A DNA stretch of 64,000 nt from Streptomyces sp. SDr-06 (GTDB lineage: Bacteria > Actinomycetota > Actinomycetes > Streptomycetales > Streptomycetaceae): positions 62,001 through 126,000 of the forward strand of contig NZ_QOLA01000015.1 in assembly GCF_003324565.1 (NCBI RefSeq). The letters run 5' to 3'. The position numbers were made by a program, and so were the translations under genes. How positions within the stretch are numbered: the stretch's first letter is position 1; each line of letters begins with the position of its first letter. Positions 1-8,365 of the stretch are shown one piece after another. The notes below the pieces were generated by a model. The model saw nothing but the letters and a program-made list of their open reading frames with translations. It made no database searches and was not told the origin of the DNA.

Positions 1-114
1 GTCGGTGCCGGGGAGCGGTTCGAAGTGTGCCAGCGCACCCAGGTGCATGGGGTGCTCGGCCGATTCGAGGTGCCAGAACGCCAGATCAAGAGGGGCCAGC
101 AGCTCACTGCTCAA
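1..114 (-). CDS. Wax ester synthase/diacylglycerol acyltransferase (WS/DGAT), 5' end only
   Basis: Only the first 38 codons are inside the window; the gene continues beyond the left edge. The reverse strand reads LSSELLAPLDLAFWHLES followed by AEHPMHLGALAHF. This is the conserved N-terminus of WS/DGAT enzymes (PLxxxDxxFxHLExxxxPMHxGxL), which join acyl-CoA to an alcohol or diacylglycerol to make storage lipid. The start is a TTG at 114 with a GAGGA ribosome site 6 nt upstream, and no better in-frame start lies above it. The HHxxxDG catalytic motif would lie outside the window, so activity cannot be judged. No neighbour shares its strand within 200 bp, so it looks like the first gene of its transcript. 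Confidence 0.7.
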   Translation of the reverse strand, partial: MSSELLAPLDLAFWHLESAEHPMHLGALAHFEPLPGTD

Positions 115-318
115 GGGGGTCCTCGTGTCGGTCGGAGGCCGGTCGGACGGCGACGGCGCCGCCCGGACAGAGTAAGCAGTCAAACCCGCACGGACGGTTA
201 CGGTCAAGTAATGAGCTGTTACGTATAGTTACCGCCAAGTATTGATCAGATCTCGATCAGGCGTTGTTTTCCGGCCAGTCAGCGGCCAGGGGATCACCAC
301 CACGGCGTTCGGTCGCGG

Positions 319-2418
319 TCAGCGCGTCCCGCGTTCGGGGACGACGAACTCGCACCACACGCACTTTCCGCTGCCGCGCGGCTCCACGCCCCAGACGTCC
401 GCGAGCCGGTCCACCAGCATCAGACCGCGCCCCGACACCCCGGAGGAGCCCGCTTCGCGACGGCGCGGCAGGGCACTGGAGCGGTCCTCCACCTCGATGC
501 GCAGCCTGCGTTCGGGTCCCGTGAGCACCCGGATGGTGACGATCGCCCCGCCGTCGGTGTGCATCAGCGCGTTGGTGATGAGCTCGTCGGCCGCGAGCTC
601 GATCTCGTCCGACCGCTCGCGCGCGCCCCACGCCCGGACCGCCGCACGGATCATGTGGCGCGAGGAGCTGAGCGCCTCGGGGTCGTTCTGTGCGACGTGC
701 TGGCGCAGCCGCCCGCCGCCCTGCGGCACCTCCATGGCGCGCCGGCGCAGGAGCAGCAGCGCCACGTCGTCGTCGCCGCCCCGTTCGTCGACCACGTCGC
801 AGAGCCGGTCGGCCAGCGCTTCGAGGTCCTCGGGTCCCGATCGGACCAGGGACGCGAGGAGCTGCATGCCGTCGTCCAGGTCGGCGCCGGGCTGTTCCAC
901 CAGCCCGTCGGTGTACAGCAACAGGGTCTGGAGGGGGTCGAGTTCGACCGTCGACACCGGGTATTCGAGCCGCCCGAACTCGGCGGAGAGGCCGAGCGGC
1001 AGGCCTCCCTCGACAGGCAGTCTGCGGCAGCTGCCGTCGGGCAGACGCACCAGCGGGTCGACGTGCCCGGCGCGCACCACCTGCACGACGCCGGTGCTCA
1101 GGTCTGCCTCCGCGTACGTACAGGTGGCGAACCGGTCGGTGTCGAGCTCGTGCAGGAACACCGAGGCCCGCGCCATCACCGTGGCCGGGGTGTGTCCCTC
1201 GGCGGCGTACGCGCGCAGCACGATGCGCAGTTGCCCCATCACCGCGGCGGCGTGCGTGTCGTGCCCCTGGACGTCGCCGATGGCCACCCCGACCCGGCCG
1301 CCGGGCAGCGGGATCACGTCGTACCAGTCGCCGCCGATGTCCCGGCCGAACCGTGCCGAGCGGTAGCGGACGGCGAGCTGGGCGCCGGGCACCTCGGGGA
1401 TGCGGCGCGGCAGCATCGCCTGCTGGAGCCCCTCGGCGAGGTCGTGCTCCTGCTCGTACAGCATGGCGCGCTGGAGCGACTGGGCGATCGAACTGCCCAG
1501 CGCCACGAGGAGATTGCGCTCGTCACTCGTGAAGCCCCACTTGTCGCTGTAGAGCAGGCCGATCGCGCCGATCGGGCGGGCCTGGGCGATCAGCGGCAGA
1601 TAGGCGGCGGAGGTGATGCCGAGACCGCTGATGTTCGGCCACAGCACCGGATAGGACTCGGCGAAGTCCTCCGGGGACTCGATGAAGCGGGGTGCGAGCG
1701 TCCGGATGACCTCGCTCATCGGGTACCGCTCGTCGACCCGGGTCCACCGGGTGCCGGGCACGAAGCTGCCCTCGGGGCCCTCGGCGATCAGGTGGATGCG
1801 GCCCGCTTCCAGGAGGCCCATCACCAGGCTGGTGGCGCCGAGGTACTCGGGCCCCCGCGAGTCCTTCATGACGTCGATGACGTCCTTGACGGTCCTGGCG
1901 TGCGCGAGGGCGGCGGTGGTCGCCTCCACGACGCTGGTCGTGCGGCGGCGCTCGTCGTCCAGGCCCACCCGGGCGGTGGACTCGGCGAGCTCCTGGGTGG
2001 CGTCGCGGACGATGCCGATGATGCGCAGCGGGCGGCCGGTCTCGTCGCGGCGTACGAAGCCCTGGGTGTGCGTCCAGCGCAGCAGACCGTCACGGCGCCG
2101 GATGCGGAAGTAGACGCCGTAGTTGACGCTGCCGTTCTTCAGCGCCTGCGAGACGAGCGCGTCGAGCCTGAGGGCCTCGGCGGGCGGCACCCGGGCGGCC
2201 AGCGACTCCGGCCGGTTGTCGTACTCCTCGGGCCGCAGGTCGAACACGTCGAGCGCGGGCTCGTCCATGTGCATCAGACCGGTGCCCAGGTCCCAGTCGA
2301 AACTGCCCATCCGCAGGCCTCGGCCGTACGAGTGAAGGAAGCGGCAGTCCGCACCGTCGGCCGGCTCGCCGCAGTGGCACAGTCCGGCCGCCCCTCCGCC
2401 CCCTGCACCCGCGTCCAT
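319..2418 (-). CDS. PAS-GAF-SpoIIE-HATPase serine phosphatase
   Basis: A 699-residue multidomain signalling protein. The N-terminus (about 35-150) is PAS-like. Residues about 180-335 resemble a GAF domain. From about 350 a PP2C/SpoIIE phosphatase domain carries the metal-binding stretch DIGGDWYDV (about 358) and AIGDVQGHD. Residues about 575-690 form a GHKL/anti-sigma-type ATPase (ELAADELITNALMHT, GRGLMLVDRLAD). This architecture is common in Streptomyces and typically acts on anti-anti-sigma factors, with the kinase-like domain working on the same partner. No anti-anti-sigma gene is adjacent, so the partner is unknown. The ATG start is followed by a Gly/Cys-rich leader (GLCHCG) that could bind metal, although this is untested. 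It appears to be a single-gene transcript. Confidence 0.9.
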   Translation of the reverse strand: MDAGAGGGGAAGLCHCGEPADGADCRFLHSYGRGLRMGSFDWDLGTGLMHMDEPALDVFDLRPEEYDNRPESLAARVPPAEALRLDALVSQALKNGSVNYGVYFRIRRRDGLLRWTHTQGFVRRDETGRPLRIIGIVRDATQELAESTARVGLDDERRRTTSVVEATTAALAHARTVKDVIDVMKDSRGPEYLGATSLVMGLLEAGRIHLIAEGPEGSFVPGTRWTRVDERYPMSEVIRTLAPRFIESPEDFAESYPVLWPNISGLGITSAAYLPLIAQARPIGAIGLLYSDKWGFTSDERNLLVALGSSIAQSLQRAMLYEQEHDLAEGLQQAMLPRRIPEVPGAQLAVRYRSARFGRDIGGDWYDVIPLPGGRVGVAIGDVQGHDTHAAAVMGQLRIVLRAYAAEGHTPATVMARASVFLHELDTDRFATCTYAEADLSTGVVQVVRAGHVDPLVRLPDGSCRRLPVEGGLPLGLSAEFGRLEYPVSTVELDPLQTLLLYTDGLVEQPGADLDDGMQLLASLVRSGPEDLEALADRLCDVVDERGGDDDVALLLLRRRAMEVPQGGGRLRQHVAQNDPEALSSSRHMIRAAVRAWGARERSDEIELAADELITNALMHTDGGAIVTIRVLTGPERRLRIEVEDRSSALPRRREAGSSGVSGRGLMLVDRLADVWGVEPRGSGKCVWCEFVVPERGTR

Positions 2419-2486
2419 GGGGCCACGCTAGGCGCAGCCCGCAGCGCGCGCATCAGGGAGGCGGCGGAGGTCCGGCGCGGAGCGGC

Positions 2487-3512
2487 TCAGTGGGCCGGGG
2501 ATGCCTTGCGCAGCGCGGTGATGCAGGTGCCGATGGCCGCCTGGAGCTCTTCGAGGCGCTGGACCATGTCGTCCTCGTAGATGTCGTCGGCGTCGTCGAG
2601 CGTGAGCTCCTCGAACACCTTCGTCGCCTTCTGCAGGCTGCTGTAGAACTTCGTGCGGCGTTCCTTCACGCGCAGCTCGGGGTCGGCCTCGACGGCCTGG
2701 ACGACCAGGCCCTTGACGGTGTCGTACGCCTCGGACACCCACTCGCCCGCCTCTTCGGCGTCGTCGAGCTCGTCGAGCAGCGAGAGGTGCCGCTCGGCCT
2801 CCGCGCGCAGCTCGGCGGGGGCGTCGACGGTCTGGCCGGCGGGCGTGCGGATCTGGCCGTTCTCGACGATCTGGCGGACGTAGCCGATGCGGTCGGCGGC
2901 CCGGGTCTCGGTGGCCACCGCCTTCTTCAGCCCGTCGGTGCGGGCGATGTCGCGGGCCAGCTCGGTCTGGAGCGCCGGGTCGTCCTTGAGCCGGTCCAGG
3001 AGGGCGGAGCGAGCCGCCTGGGCGGTGCCGGGGTCGGCGAGGATCGCGGCACGCAGTGCGGTGGGGTTCTCGGCGACCTCCAGGGCCTTGGTCGGCCGGA
3101 TGCCCTCGGCCTCGGCGGCGGCCGTGATGGCGGTGCCGCGCTCGGAGGTCGCGCTGGAGCGGGAAGCGTAGTAGGCCGGCCACACGTCGGCGTCGGGCAG
3201 GTCGATGTCCTCGCCCGGGACGAGCGCCTCGAAGAGCGGGACCAGACCGTCGTCGGAGGCCTTGTCCCACGCCTTGTAGTAGCGCATGACGCGCTCGGCC
3301 GAGCAGCCGGCGAGCTCGGCGAACTCCTTCGCGGAGACCTTCGGCGTCTCACCCGCCGCCTGTCCGCCGGGGCGCACGCTGCGCGCCACCATCAGGGCGA
3401 ACGCCCAGCCGCCGGTCCGGGCGTAGGCCCCGAACTCGCGGGCGTCGCGCGCCACGCTGTCGTGCACATCGGCGGCGGGGGCGGGCTTCGGCAGGTCGAT
3501 CGCGACGGTCAC
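2487..3512 (-). CDS. Conserved actinobacterial protein with HTH-like segment, function unknown
   Basis: A 341-residue soluble protein that I do not recognise by name. The start is a GTG at 3512 with AGGAGAG 6 nt upstream; the frame is open far above this point only because it crosses the next gene out of frame. Residues about 55-80 (SAKEFAELAGCSAERVMRYY) read like a helix-turn-helix with a recognition helix. The remainder is acidic, charged and predicted helical, with no cysteine cluster, signal peptide or membrane segment. The C-terminal third contains an Asp-rich patch (LTLDDADDIYEDD). A DNA- or RNA-binding regulator is a reasonable guess and no more. It lies downstream of the lipoprotein gene, 152 nt away on the same strand, but has its own ribosome site. 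Confidence 0.75.
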   Translation of the reverse strand: MTVAIDLPKPAPAADVHDSVARDAREFGAYARTGGWAFALMVARSVRPGGQAAGETPKVSAKEFAELAGCSAERVMRYYKAWDKASDDGLVPLFEALVPGEDIDLPDADVWPAYYASRSSATSERGTAITAAAEAEGIRPTKALEVAENPTALRAAILADPGTAQAARSALLDRLKDDPALQTELARDIARTDGLKKAVATETRAADRIGYVRQIVENGQIRTPAGQTVDAPAELRAEAERHLSLLDELDDAEEAGEWVSEAYDTVKGLVVQAVEADPELRVKERRTKFYSSLQKATKVFEELTLDDADDIYEDDMVQRLEELQAAIGTCITALRKASPAH

Positions 3513-3664
3513 GGAGAGCTCTCCTGGCTGCTGGAGGAACGGATGAGGGCACGGAAACAAGGAACGCAGCCTATATGCGCCTCTTGGTCCGTCTTTCCGT
3601 TCCTCCCCCGTGTCGGGCCCCCCGTCACCGGCGCCGTCCGCCGGTGACCGGGGGTCGCCGTGTC

Positions 3665-4834
3665 TCAGACGTTCTCCGACTCCGGCGATTGACCGACCAG
3701 GTCGGACTCCGGGCCGCTCGGCAGGCTCGTCGGCGGGGACACGGGCTCGCTGGGCACGCCGGTGTCGGGCGGCGTGGACGGCCCCGGCGGCGAGGGCGTC
3801 GACGGCCCCGGCACCGGCACGGACGGCGTCGCGGTCACCGTCGTGGTGGCCGTGGGGCAACCGCTCGGGGCGGCCGAGCCCGTCGGCGGGGCCGCCGGTG
3901 CGGACTGCGGGGGCGTCGCGGTCGGCGTCTCGGTGACCGTCACGGTCGGCGTGGGCGTCGGGCACCCGGAGCTCGGCGGGGGCGAGCTGATGGGCGGTGA
4001 GGTGCTCGGGCTCGCCGGAGGCGTGGTGGGCGGCTCGGTGACCGGCGGCTTGTTCGGGTCGATGTGGATGTCGGGCCGCTCCCGGTCGTGCCGGCCGTCG
4101 TCGCCGCTCTTCCGCTCGATCCAGGTGTTGTTGGTGATGTTGACGATGATGAAGTTGTTGATGATCACCGTGGTGGGCCGCACCTCGATGACGCGGTCGC
4201 CGCGGAAGCCCGGCCAGGGCTTGCCCTTGTCGTTCCAGCCGCCCTGGTGGGTGTTGGGCGGCTTCAGCGGGTTCCCGCAGGCACACCGCACCCGCGGCGC
4301 CCCGTGATCGTCGATCAGGACCGCGGTGCCCGCCTGGAGCACCGACTGGAAACTGGTCGCCGAGCCGTCCCGGAAGCCGTGGTTGGTGACCCGGGTGTCC
4401 TCGCGCAGCACGACGGGCGTGAGCCCGCGCAGGAAGCCCGCCACGGAGCCCGGGTCGATCCCGGCCGCCTCGGCGAACGCCCGGTTCTTGGCCCGGTCGC
4501 CGCCGAGGAAGCGGATCTGCTTCTCCACGTCGCAGCTGGCCACCGACTGCGTACCGCCGTACAGGCCCGGCGTGGAGCCCGACACGGTACGCGCCGACCG
4601 GAAGCCCGGCGTGGGGGTGTTGCTCGCGGTGCCGGGGGGCGCGGCCGGGGTGGGCGTCGCCGTGGACCGGGCCGTGGACCCGGTGAACGGGTCCGGTCCC
4701 GCGGCCGCGATCGGCTGGAGGTTGAGGTCCTGCTCGCTGTCGGCACCGGTGGCGCCGCCGCCGCATCCGGCGGCGAAGGCGCCGACGGACAGCACGGCGG
4801 CGGCAGCGGCGATTCTGCGCAGGGTCGAGGACAC
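3665..4834 (-). CDS. Secreted lipoprotein with Pro/Thr-rich C-terminus (DUF6777-like)
   Basis: A 389-residue protein with a short basic n-region (MSSTLRRI), a hydrophobic Ala-rich stretch and a lipobox-like FAAGC at about residue 24, consistent with lipid attachment at the outer face of the membrane. The folded part (about 60-240) includes the segment VEKQIRFLGGDRAKNRAFA and a paired-cysteine region (VRCACGNPLKPPNTHQGGWN), which I associate with the Streptomyces DUF6777 family; this is recall, not a search. Residues about 250-389 are low-complexity PTxTxTVT repeats, probably a wall-spanning linker. The start is a GTG with GGGAG upstream. No function is known. Confidence 0.75.
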   Translation of the reverse strand: MSSTLRRIAAAAAVLSVGAFAAGCGGGATGADSEQDLNLQPIAAAGPDPFTGSTARSTATPTPAAPPGTASNTPTPGFRSARTVSGSTPGLYGGTQSVASCDVEKQIRFLGGDRAKNRAFAEAAGIDPGSVAGFLRGLTPVVLREDTRVTNHGFRDGSATSFQSVLQAGTAVLIDDHGAPRVRCACGNPLKPPNTHQGGWNDKGKPWPGFRGDRVIEVRPTTVIINNFIIVNITNNTWIERKSGDDGRHDRERPDIHIDPNKPPVTEPPTTPPASPSTSPPISSPPPSSGCPTPTPTVTVTETPTATPPQSAPAAPPTGSAAPSGCPTATTTVTATPSVPVPGPSTPSPPGPSTPPDTGVPSEPVSPPTSLPSGPESDLVGQSPESENV

Positions 4835-5010
4835 GTGGATCTCCCACCTGTACGCCCCGAGTTGCCCCTCATTGTGTGCCGCAGGCGCACGCCGCGCGCA
4901 AACGGACGGGGTCCGCCCGAGTCACACCGGTCCTGCCGGTCCCCGGCTCCCCCGGCCGCTGGCCGTGTGCTCAGCGTGCTCAGCGTTCTCTGCGTTCTCC
5001 ACCCTGCGCA

Positions 5011-7038
5011 TCACACCAGTTCGGGTCGCTGCCACTCCTGGCCGAGGACATGGTGGTCGAGGAAGTTGAGCACGGTCGCGTACCACAGGCGGGCGTTGTT
5101 CGGGGCGAGGATCCAGTGGCTCTCGTCGGGGAAGTACAGGAATTTCGTGGGCACTTCGCAGCGCTGGAGTTCCTGGAACAGCGCGATGCCCTGGCCAATG
5201 GGCACCCGGTAGTCCTTCGCGCCGTGGACCACCAGGAGGGGCGTGCGGATGCGGTCGACGGCGAGGGACGGCGAGTTCTCCTCGTAGCGTTCCGGCCGGG
5301 CCAGCGGGTCGCCGAAGATCCGCCGGAAGTAGGCCGAGGCGTCCGTGTCCGCCTGAAAGGACCGCAGGTCCCAGATCGAGGCGTGCGAGACGATCGCCCT
5401 GAACCGGTCCGTCAGCGTGGCGATCCGGTTGGCCATGTAGCCGCCGTACGAGGCGCCCGCGAGGCCGGTGCGGGTGGCGTCGATGTCGGGGCGGGCCTCG
5501 GCGGCGTCGGTCATGGCCATCAGGTCCCGGTAGGGCCGGCCGCCCCACTGGCCCCAGCCGCGCTCGTGCATCCGCGGGCCGTAGCCGGCCGAGAGCGCCG
5601 GGTCGGGCAGCAGGACCGCGTAGCCGCGCGCCGCGAAGGGCCACGGGTTCCACCGCCAGGTCCAGGCGTTCCAGGAGGTCTCGGGGCCGCCGTGCGGGAA
5701 GACCAGCAGCGGCGCGGGCCGCTCGGCGCACGCACCCTCGGGCAGGACGAGCCAGGAGCGCAGCGGGAAGCCGTCGTCGCCCGCCGTGTGCACCTCGGTG
5801 AGCGTGCCCGGCAGCCGGTCCACCTTGCCGGGCGCCACCAGCGCGACGGGTTCCTGGTCGGCCCGGGAGGCGTCGAGGCGGACGGGGGTGGGCGGGCAGT
5901 CGACGCTGCTGCGCAGCGCGTACAGCGTGCGCCCGTCCGGCGCGACGCTGAGGGAGGTGTAGGTGCCGGAGGCGGTGAGCCGGGTGACGGTGCCGTCGGG
6001 GTCGAGCCGGAAGACGGGCGAGTGGCCGAGTTCGTCGGCGGCGAAGAAGACGGTCGGATCGTCGGGACGGGGCGAGACCACCGCGCCGATGGGCCAGTTC
6101 TCGAAGTCGGGCACGAGTTCGCGCTCGGCCCCGCTCGCCAGGTCGATGCGCACGAGGGTGTAGGCGTACGGCGTCTCGTACGTCTCGATCCGCTGGCGGG
6201 TGCAGATCAGGCCCGCGCCGTCGGAGCTGAAGAGCGGGGTGGAGTAATGGTGTCCGTCCCGGTCGATCACGCGCAGTTGGTCGCCGGTCGCGGCGTCCGC
6301 GACCACGACGACGGTGCGGTTGCGGTCCGGCACCGGCCCGTGGACGAAGCGGGTGTGGGCGACACGGGAGCCGTCCGGCGAGAGCGCGGTCTCGGCCTCG
6401 CTGACATATCCCTGACCACCCGCGTCGACGGGTGAGCCGTGCTCGTCGTCGCAGCGGCGGACGAAGGTGTGGGGCTCGTCCGGGCCGAGGTCGCTGTCCC
6501 AGAAGCGGGTGAGCCCTGACTCGTACAGGACTGCGCCGACCTTTGCGTCGGCCCGGTCCTTGCACAGCTTGCCGTGGGCCTCGGCGTCGGCCGCGCCGGG
6601 CAGCAGTCCCGCGGTGTAGGCGAGGGTGGCCCTGTCGCGGGCGAGCGTGAACCCGGCGATGCCACCGGGGTGGCGGGCCACGAGGGCGGCCTCGCCGTGC
6701 TCGGGCAGCGCCCACACGGCGGAGCCCTCATCGGTGTCCTTCGCCGCGCCGGGGTCGCTGTCCTCGCGCCGGGAGAGGAAGTACAGCGTTCCGTCCGGCG
6801 CGAAGGCGGGCGCGAACTCCCCCGTGCGGGAGCGGGTCAGCCGGCGCGGCTCGCGCACCCCGGCGGGATCGACGTCCCACAGGGCGCCGACGAATCCGTG
6901 CCCCTCGGCGTTGAGGCTCTGCACGGCGGCCACCAGCCGCTTCCCGTCGGGTGAGAGCGCGAGGCCGTTGACGCGCGCGGTCGCGAGGAAGGCGGACAGG
7001 TCGTGGAAGGCGGTCGTGCCACCGGGTGTCTCGGACAT
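5011..7038 (-). CDS. S9 family serine peptidase (acylaminoacyl/prolyl-oligopeptidase type)
   Basis: A 675-residue cytoplasmic peptidase. The N-terminal two thirds show repeated beta-propeller strands (LSPDGKRLVA, FAPDGTLYFLSR, VAPDGRTLYAL) that gate access of peptides. The C-terminal alpha/beta hydrolase has the nucleophile elbow GASYGGYM (Ser about 530), the Asp loop VHGAKDYRVP (about 608) and the His loop DESHWIL (about 639), so the catalytic triad is intact. No signal peptide is present. The start chosen is the ATG at 7038 preceded by GCAGGA; the open frame extends much further upstream without family similarity. A strong terminator at 7174-7208 separates it from the upstream small gene, so it is probably transcribed alone. 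Confidence 0.9.
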   Translation of the reverse strand: MSETPGGTTAFHDLSAFLATARVNGLALSPDGKRLVAAVQSLNAEGHGFVGALWDVDPAGVREPRRLTRSRTGEFAPAFAPDGTLYFLSRREDSDPGAAKDTDEGSAVWALPEHGEAALVARHPGGIAGFTLARDRATLAYTAGLLPGAADAEAHGKLCKDRADAKVGAVLYESGLTRFWDSDLGPDEPHTFVRRCDDEHGSPVDAGGQGYVSEAETALSPDGSRVAHTRFVHGPVPDRNRTVVVVADAATGDQLRVIDRDGHHYSTPLFSSDGAGLICTRQRIETYETPYAYTLVRIDLASGAERELVPDFENWPIGAVVSPRPDDPTVFFAADELGHSPVFRLDPDGTVTRLTASGTYTSLSVAPDGRTLYALRSSVDCPPTPVRLDASRADQEPVALVAPGKVDRLPGTLTEVHTAGDDGFPLRSWLVLPEGACAERPAPLLVFPHGGPETSWNAWTWRWNPWPFAARGYAVLLPDPALSAGYGPRMHERGWGQWGGRPYRDLMAMTDAAEARPDIDATRTGLAGASYGGYMANRIATLTDRFRAIVSHASIWDLRSFQADTDASAYFRRIFGDPLARPERYEENSPSLAVDRIRTPLLVVHGAKDYRVPIGQGIALFQELQRCEVPTKFLYFPDESHWILAPNNARLWYATVLNFLDHHVLGQEWQRPELV

Positions 7039-7173
7039 CCGGTCATCCTGCCCCGCGCGGCCCCCGCCACGACAGGGTGCCGGGGAGCGTACAGATGCCT
7101 GACGTACCGTCACATACCGGTAGGCGCCCGCGTTCCGGCCGTGCGAACCGGCGGTCCCACAACGGCCGACGCA

Positions 7174-7208
7174 CGGTCCGTGCCCCCGGCGGGTGGGGGC
7201 ACGGACCG
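7174..7208 (-). terminator. 14-bp stem terminator after the 57-residue gene
   Basis: The arms 7174-7187 (CGGTCCGTGCCCCC) and 7195-7208 are perfectly complementary, with a 7-nt loop. The hairpin begins 15 nt past the stop codon of the small reverse-strand gene, and it isolates that gene from the peptidase gene downstream. Confidence 0.75.
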
Positions 7209-7223
7209 GTGGTGCGCGGCGCG

Positions 7224-7397
7224 TCAGTCGACGCCGGGCAGGATGTGCGGCTCCGCGAGGTCCTCTTCGTAACCCGCGAGGCGGATCGGGGCCGAGCGGG
7301 CCCAGACCTCGATGTTGCGGAGCTTCTCGGGCCGCTTGGTCCGCTCGCCGCCGCGTTCGGGCGTCCGACGTTCGCGCTCTGTCATCTCTGGTGTCAC
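7224..7397 (-). CDS. Small 57-residue protein of unknown function
   Basis: A short gene that I cannot assign. The GTG at 7397 has GAGGAG 6 nt upstream, clearly better than the internal ATG at 7385, and a 14-bp terminator follows the stop, so it is a complete stand-alone unit. The N-terminal half is highly charged (ERERRTPERGGERTKRPEKL). The C-terminal half is quite different, containing RNIEVWARSAPIRLAGYEED and ending AEPHILPGVD. That segment looks conserved and structured rather than random GC-rich translation. There is no signal peptide, cysteine or membrane segment. It could be a small regulatory protein or a peptide precursor; neither is shown. It is divergent from the HD-domain gene, 342 bp away. 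Confidence 0.6.
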   Translation of the reverse strand: MTPEMTERERRTPERGGERTKRPEKLRNIEVWARSAPIRLAGYEEDLAEPHILPGVD

Positions 7398-7739
7398 CGC
7401 GCACTCCTCTGTGTCGCGTAACCCTGGGCGTACCGGCACGCGTCGGTCTCCGACCCGGTTGTCCGCCCACGGGGCAGGGGTTGGGGCAGTTCTGACGCGG
7501 TGGCGCCGGCACTCTGTCCGCATCACGGCCACAGGTTGTGGGAGGGATCCGGAACGGGCCTCGAGGGTTGGTGGACCCGCTGTGGCTACCGTTCGCACCA
7601 GAGTAACCAAATGAGCGCGGTCGCGCTCGATAGGGCCACTTCCTTTGCGTCAACTTTCCTTCGCCGGGCGTTCAGCCCGGTGTTCATCCCGCCATGATCT
7701 GCTGACCCTGTCGGCTGCCGCTCGCGGGGAGGAGACCAC
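7398..7739. other. Non-coding divergent region between the small gene and the HD gene
   Basis: 342 bp with no credible gene. On the reverse strand a possible -35 (TTGACG, near 7640) is followed after 15 bp by TATCGA, which is weak spacing. A small hairpin (GCCGGGC/GCCCGGT) lies near 7665. Promoters for both flanking genes must lie here. Confidence 0.4.
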
Positions 7740-8333
7740 ATGGAGCTGTCGAGCAGACCCGTTCCGGACCGTCCCGTGCGCTCGGTGGAGGAGCTGATGG
7801 AGCTGCTGCACGCCTGCCGGGGCGCCTGGGACACCCCCGACCGCAGCGGTGATCCGGTCGATCTGCACGACCACGCGCTCCAGACCGCCCACCTGCTGCG
7901 CCGGTCCCATCCGGCCGACAAGGAGCTCCAGTTGGCCGGGCTCGTCCACGATCTGGGGCATCTGCTCCATCCCGGTGACGACGCCGGGCACGCGGAGACC
8001 GCGGCCCGGGCGGTGCGTCCGCTGCTCGGCGCCCGGGTGGCCCGGCTCGTGGAGCTGCACGTCGCCGCGAAGCGCTATCTGGCGGCGGTCGAACCGGACC
8101 GGACGCTCTCGCCGCAGAGCGCGCTGACCCTGCGGGCGCAGGGCGGGGTGATGGGGCCCGAGGAGGCGGCGGCCTTCGCGCGCGATCCATGGGCCGAGGA
8201 CGCGGTGGTCCTGCGCCAGGCCGACGACGCGGGCAAGACCGTGGGGCTCGACGCTGGCGTCATGGAGGACTGGCGGCCGGTCCTCGAGCTCGTCGCGCGA
8301 AGCGCCGAGCAGCCGTCGGGCGGCGCCTGTTGA
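7740..8333 (+). CDS. HD-domain protein resembling diiron oxygenases (PhnZ/MIOX type)
   Basis: A 197-residue cytoplasmic protein. The metal-binding signatures HDHALQTA (about 43-50) and LAGLVHDLGHLL (about 64-75) match the HD superfamily. HALQTA followed by HDxGH is particularly like the mixed-valent diiron oxygenase branch (PhnZ, myo-inositol oxygenase), in which an HD fold cleaves a C-C or C-P bond with O2, rather than like phosphohydrolases. Later residues LVELHVAAKRYL and VVLRQADDAGK fit further helices supplying ligands. The start ATG has an excellent GGGGAGGAG site. Substrate is unknown and no phosphonate or inositol genes are adjacent. A phosphohydrolase role is the alternative. Confidence 0.8.
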   Translation: MELSSRPVPDRPVRSVEELMELLHACRGAWDTPDRSGDPVDLHDHALQTAHLLRRSHPADKELQLAGLVHDLGHLLHPGDDAGHAETAARAVRPLLGARVARLVELHVAAKRYLAAVEPDRTLSPQSALTLRAQGGVMGPEEAAAFARDPWAEDAVVLRQADDAGKTVGLDAGVMEDWRPVLELVARSAEQPSGGAC

Positions 8334-8365
8334 GGACGCTGCACGCCGGTTGACGGGCGGAGGGC

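Noticed and set aside
559..2580. A 673-residue forward frame opposite the SpoIIE phosphatase
   Set aside because: It is antisense to a protein with clear domains, and its composition (Gly/Arg/Val/His) is the usual shadow of GC-rich codon bias.
2487..4847. A single 786-residue reading frame covering two genes on the reverse strand
   Set aside because: Its first 440 codons lie in the wrong frame of the lipoprotein gene and show only Arg/Pro-rich noise; the real gene starts at 3512 with its own ribosome site.
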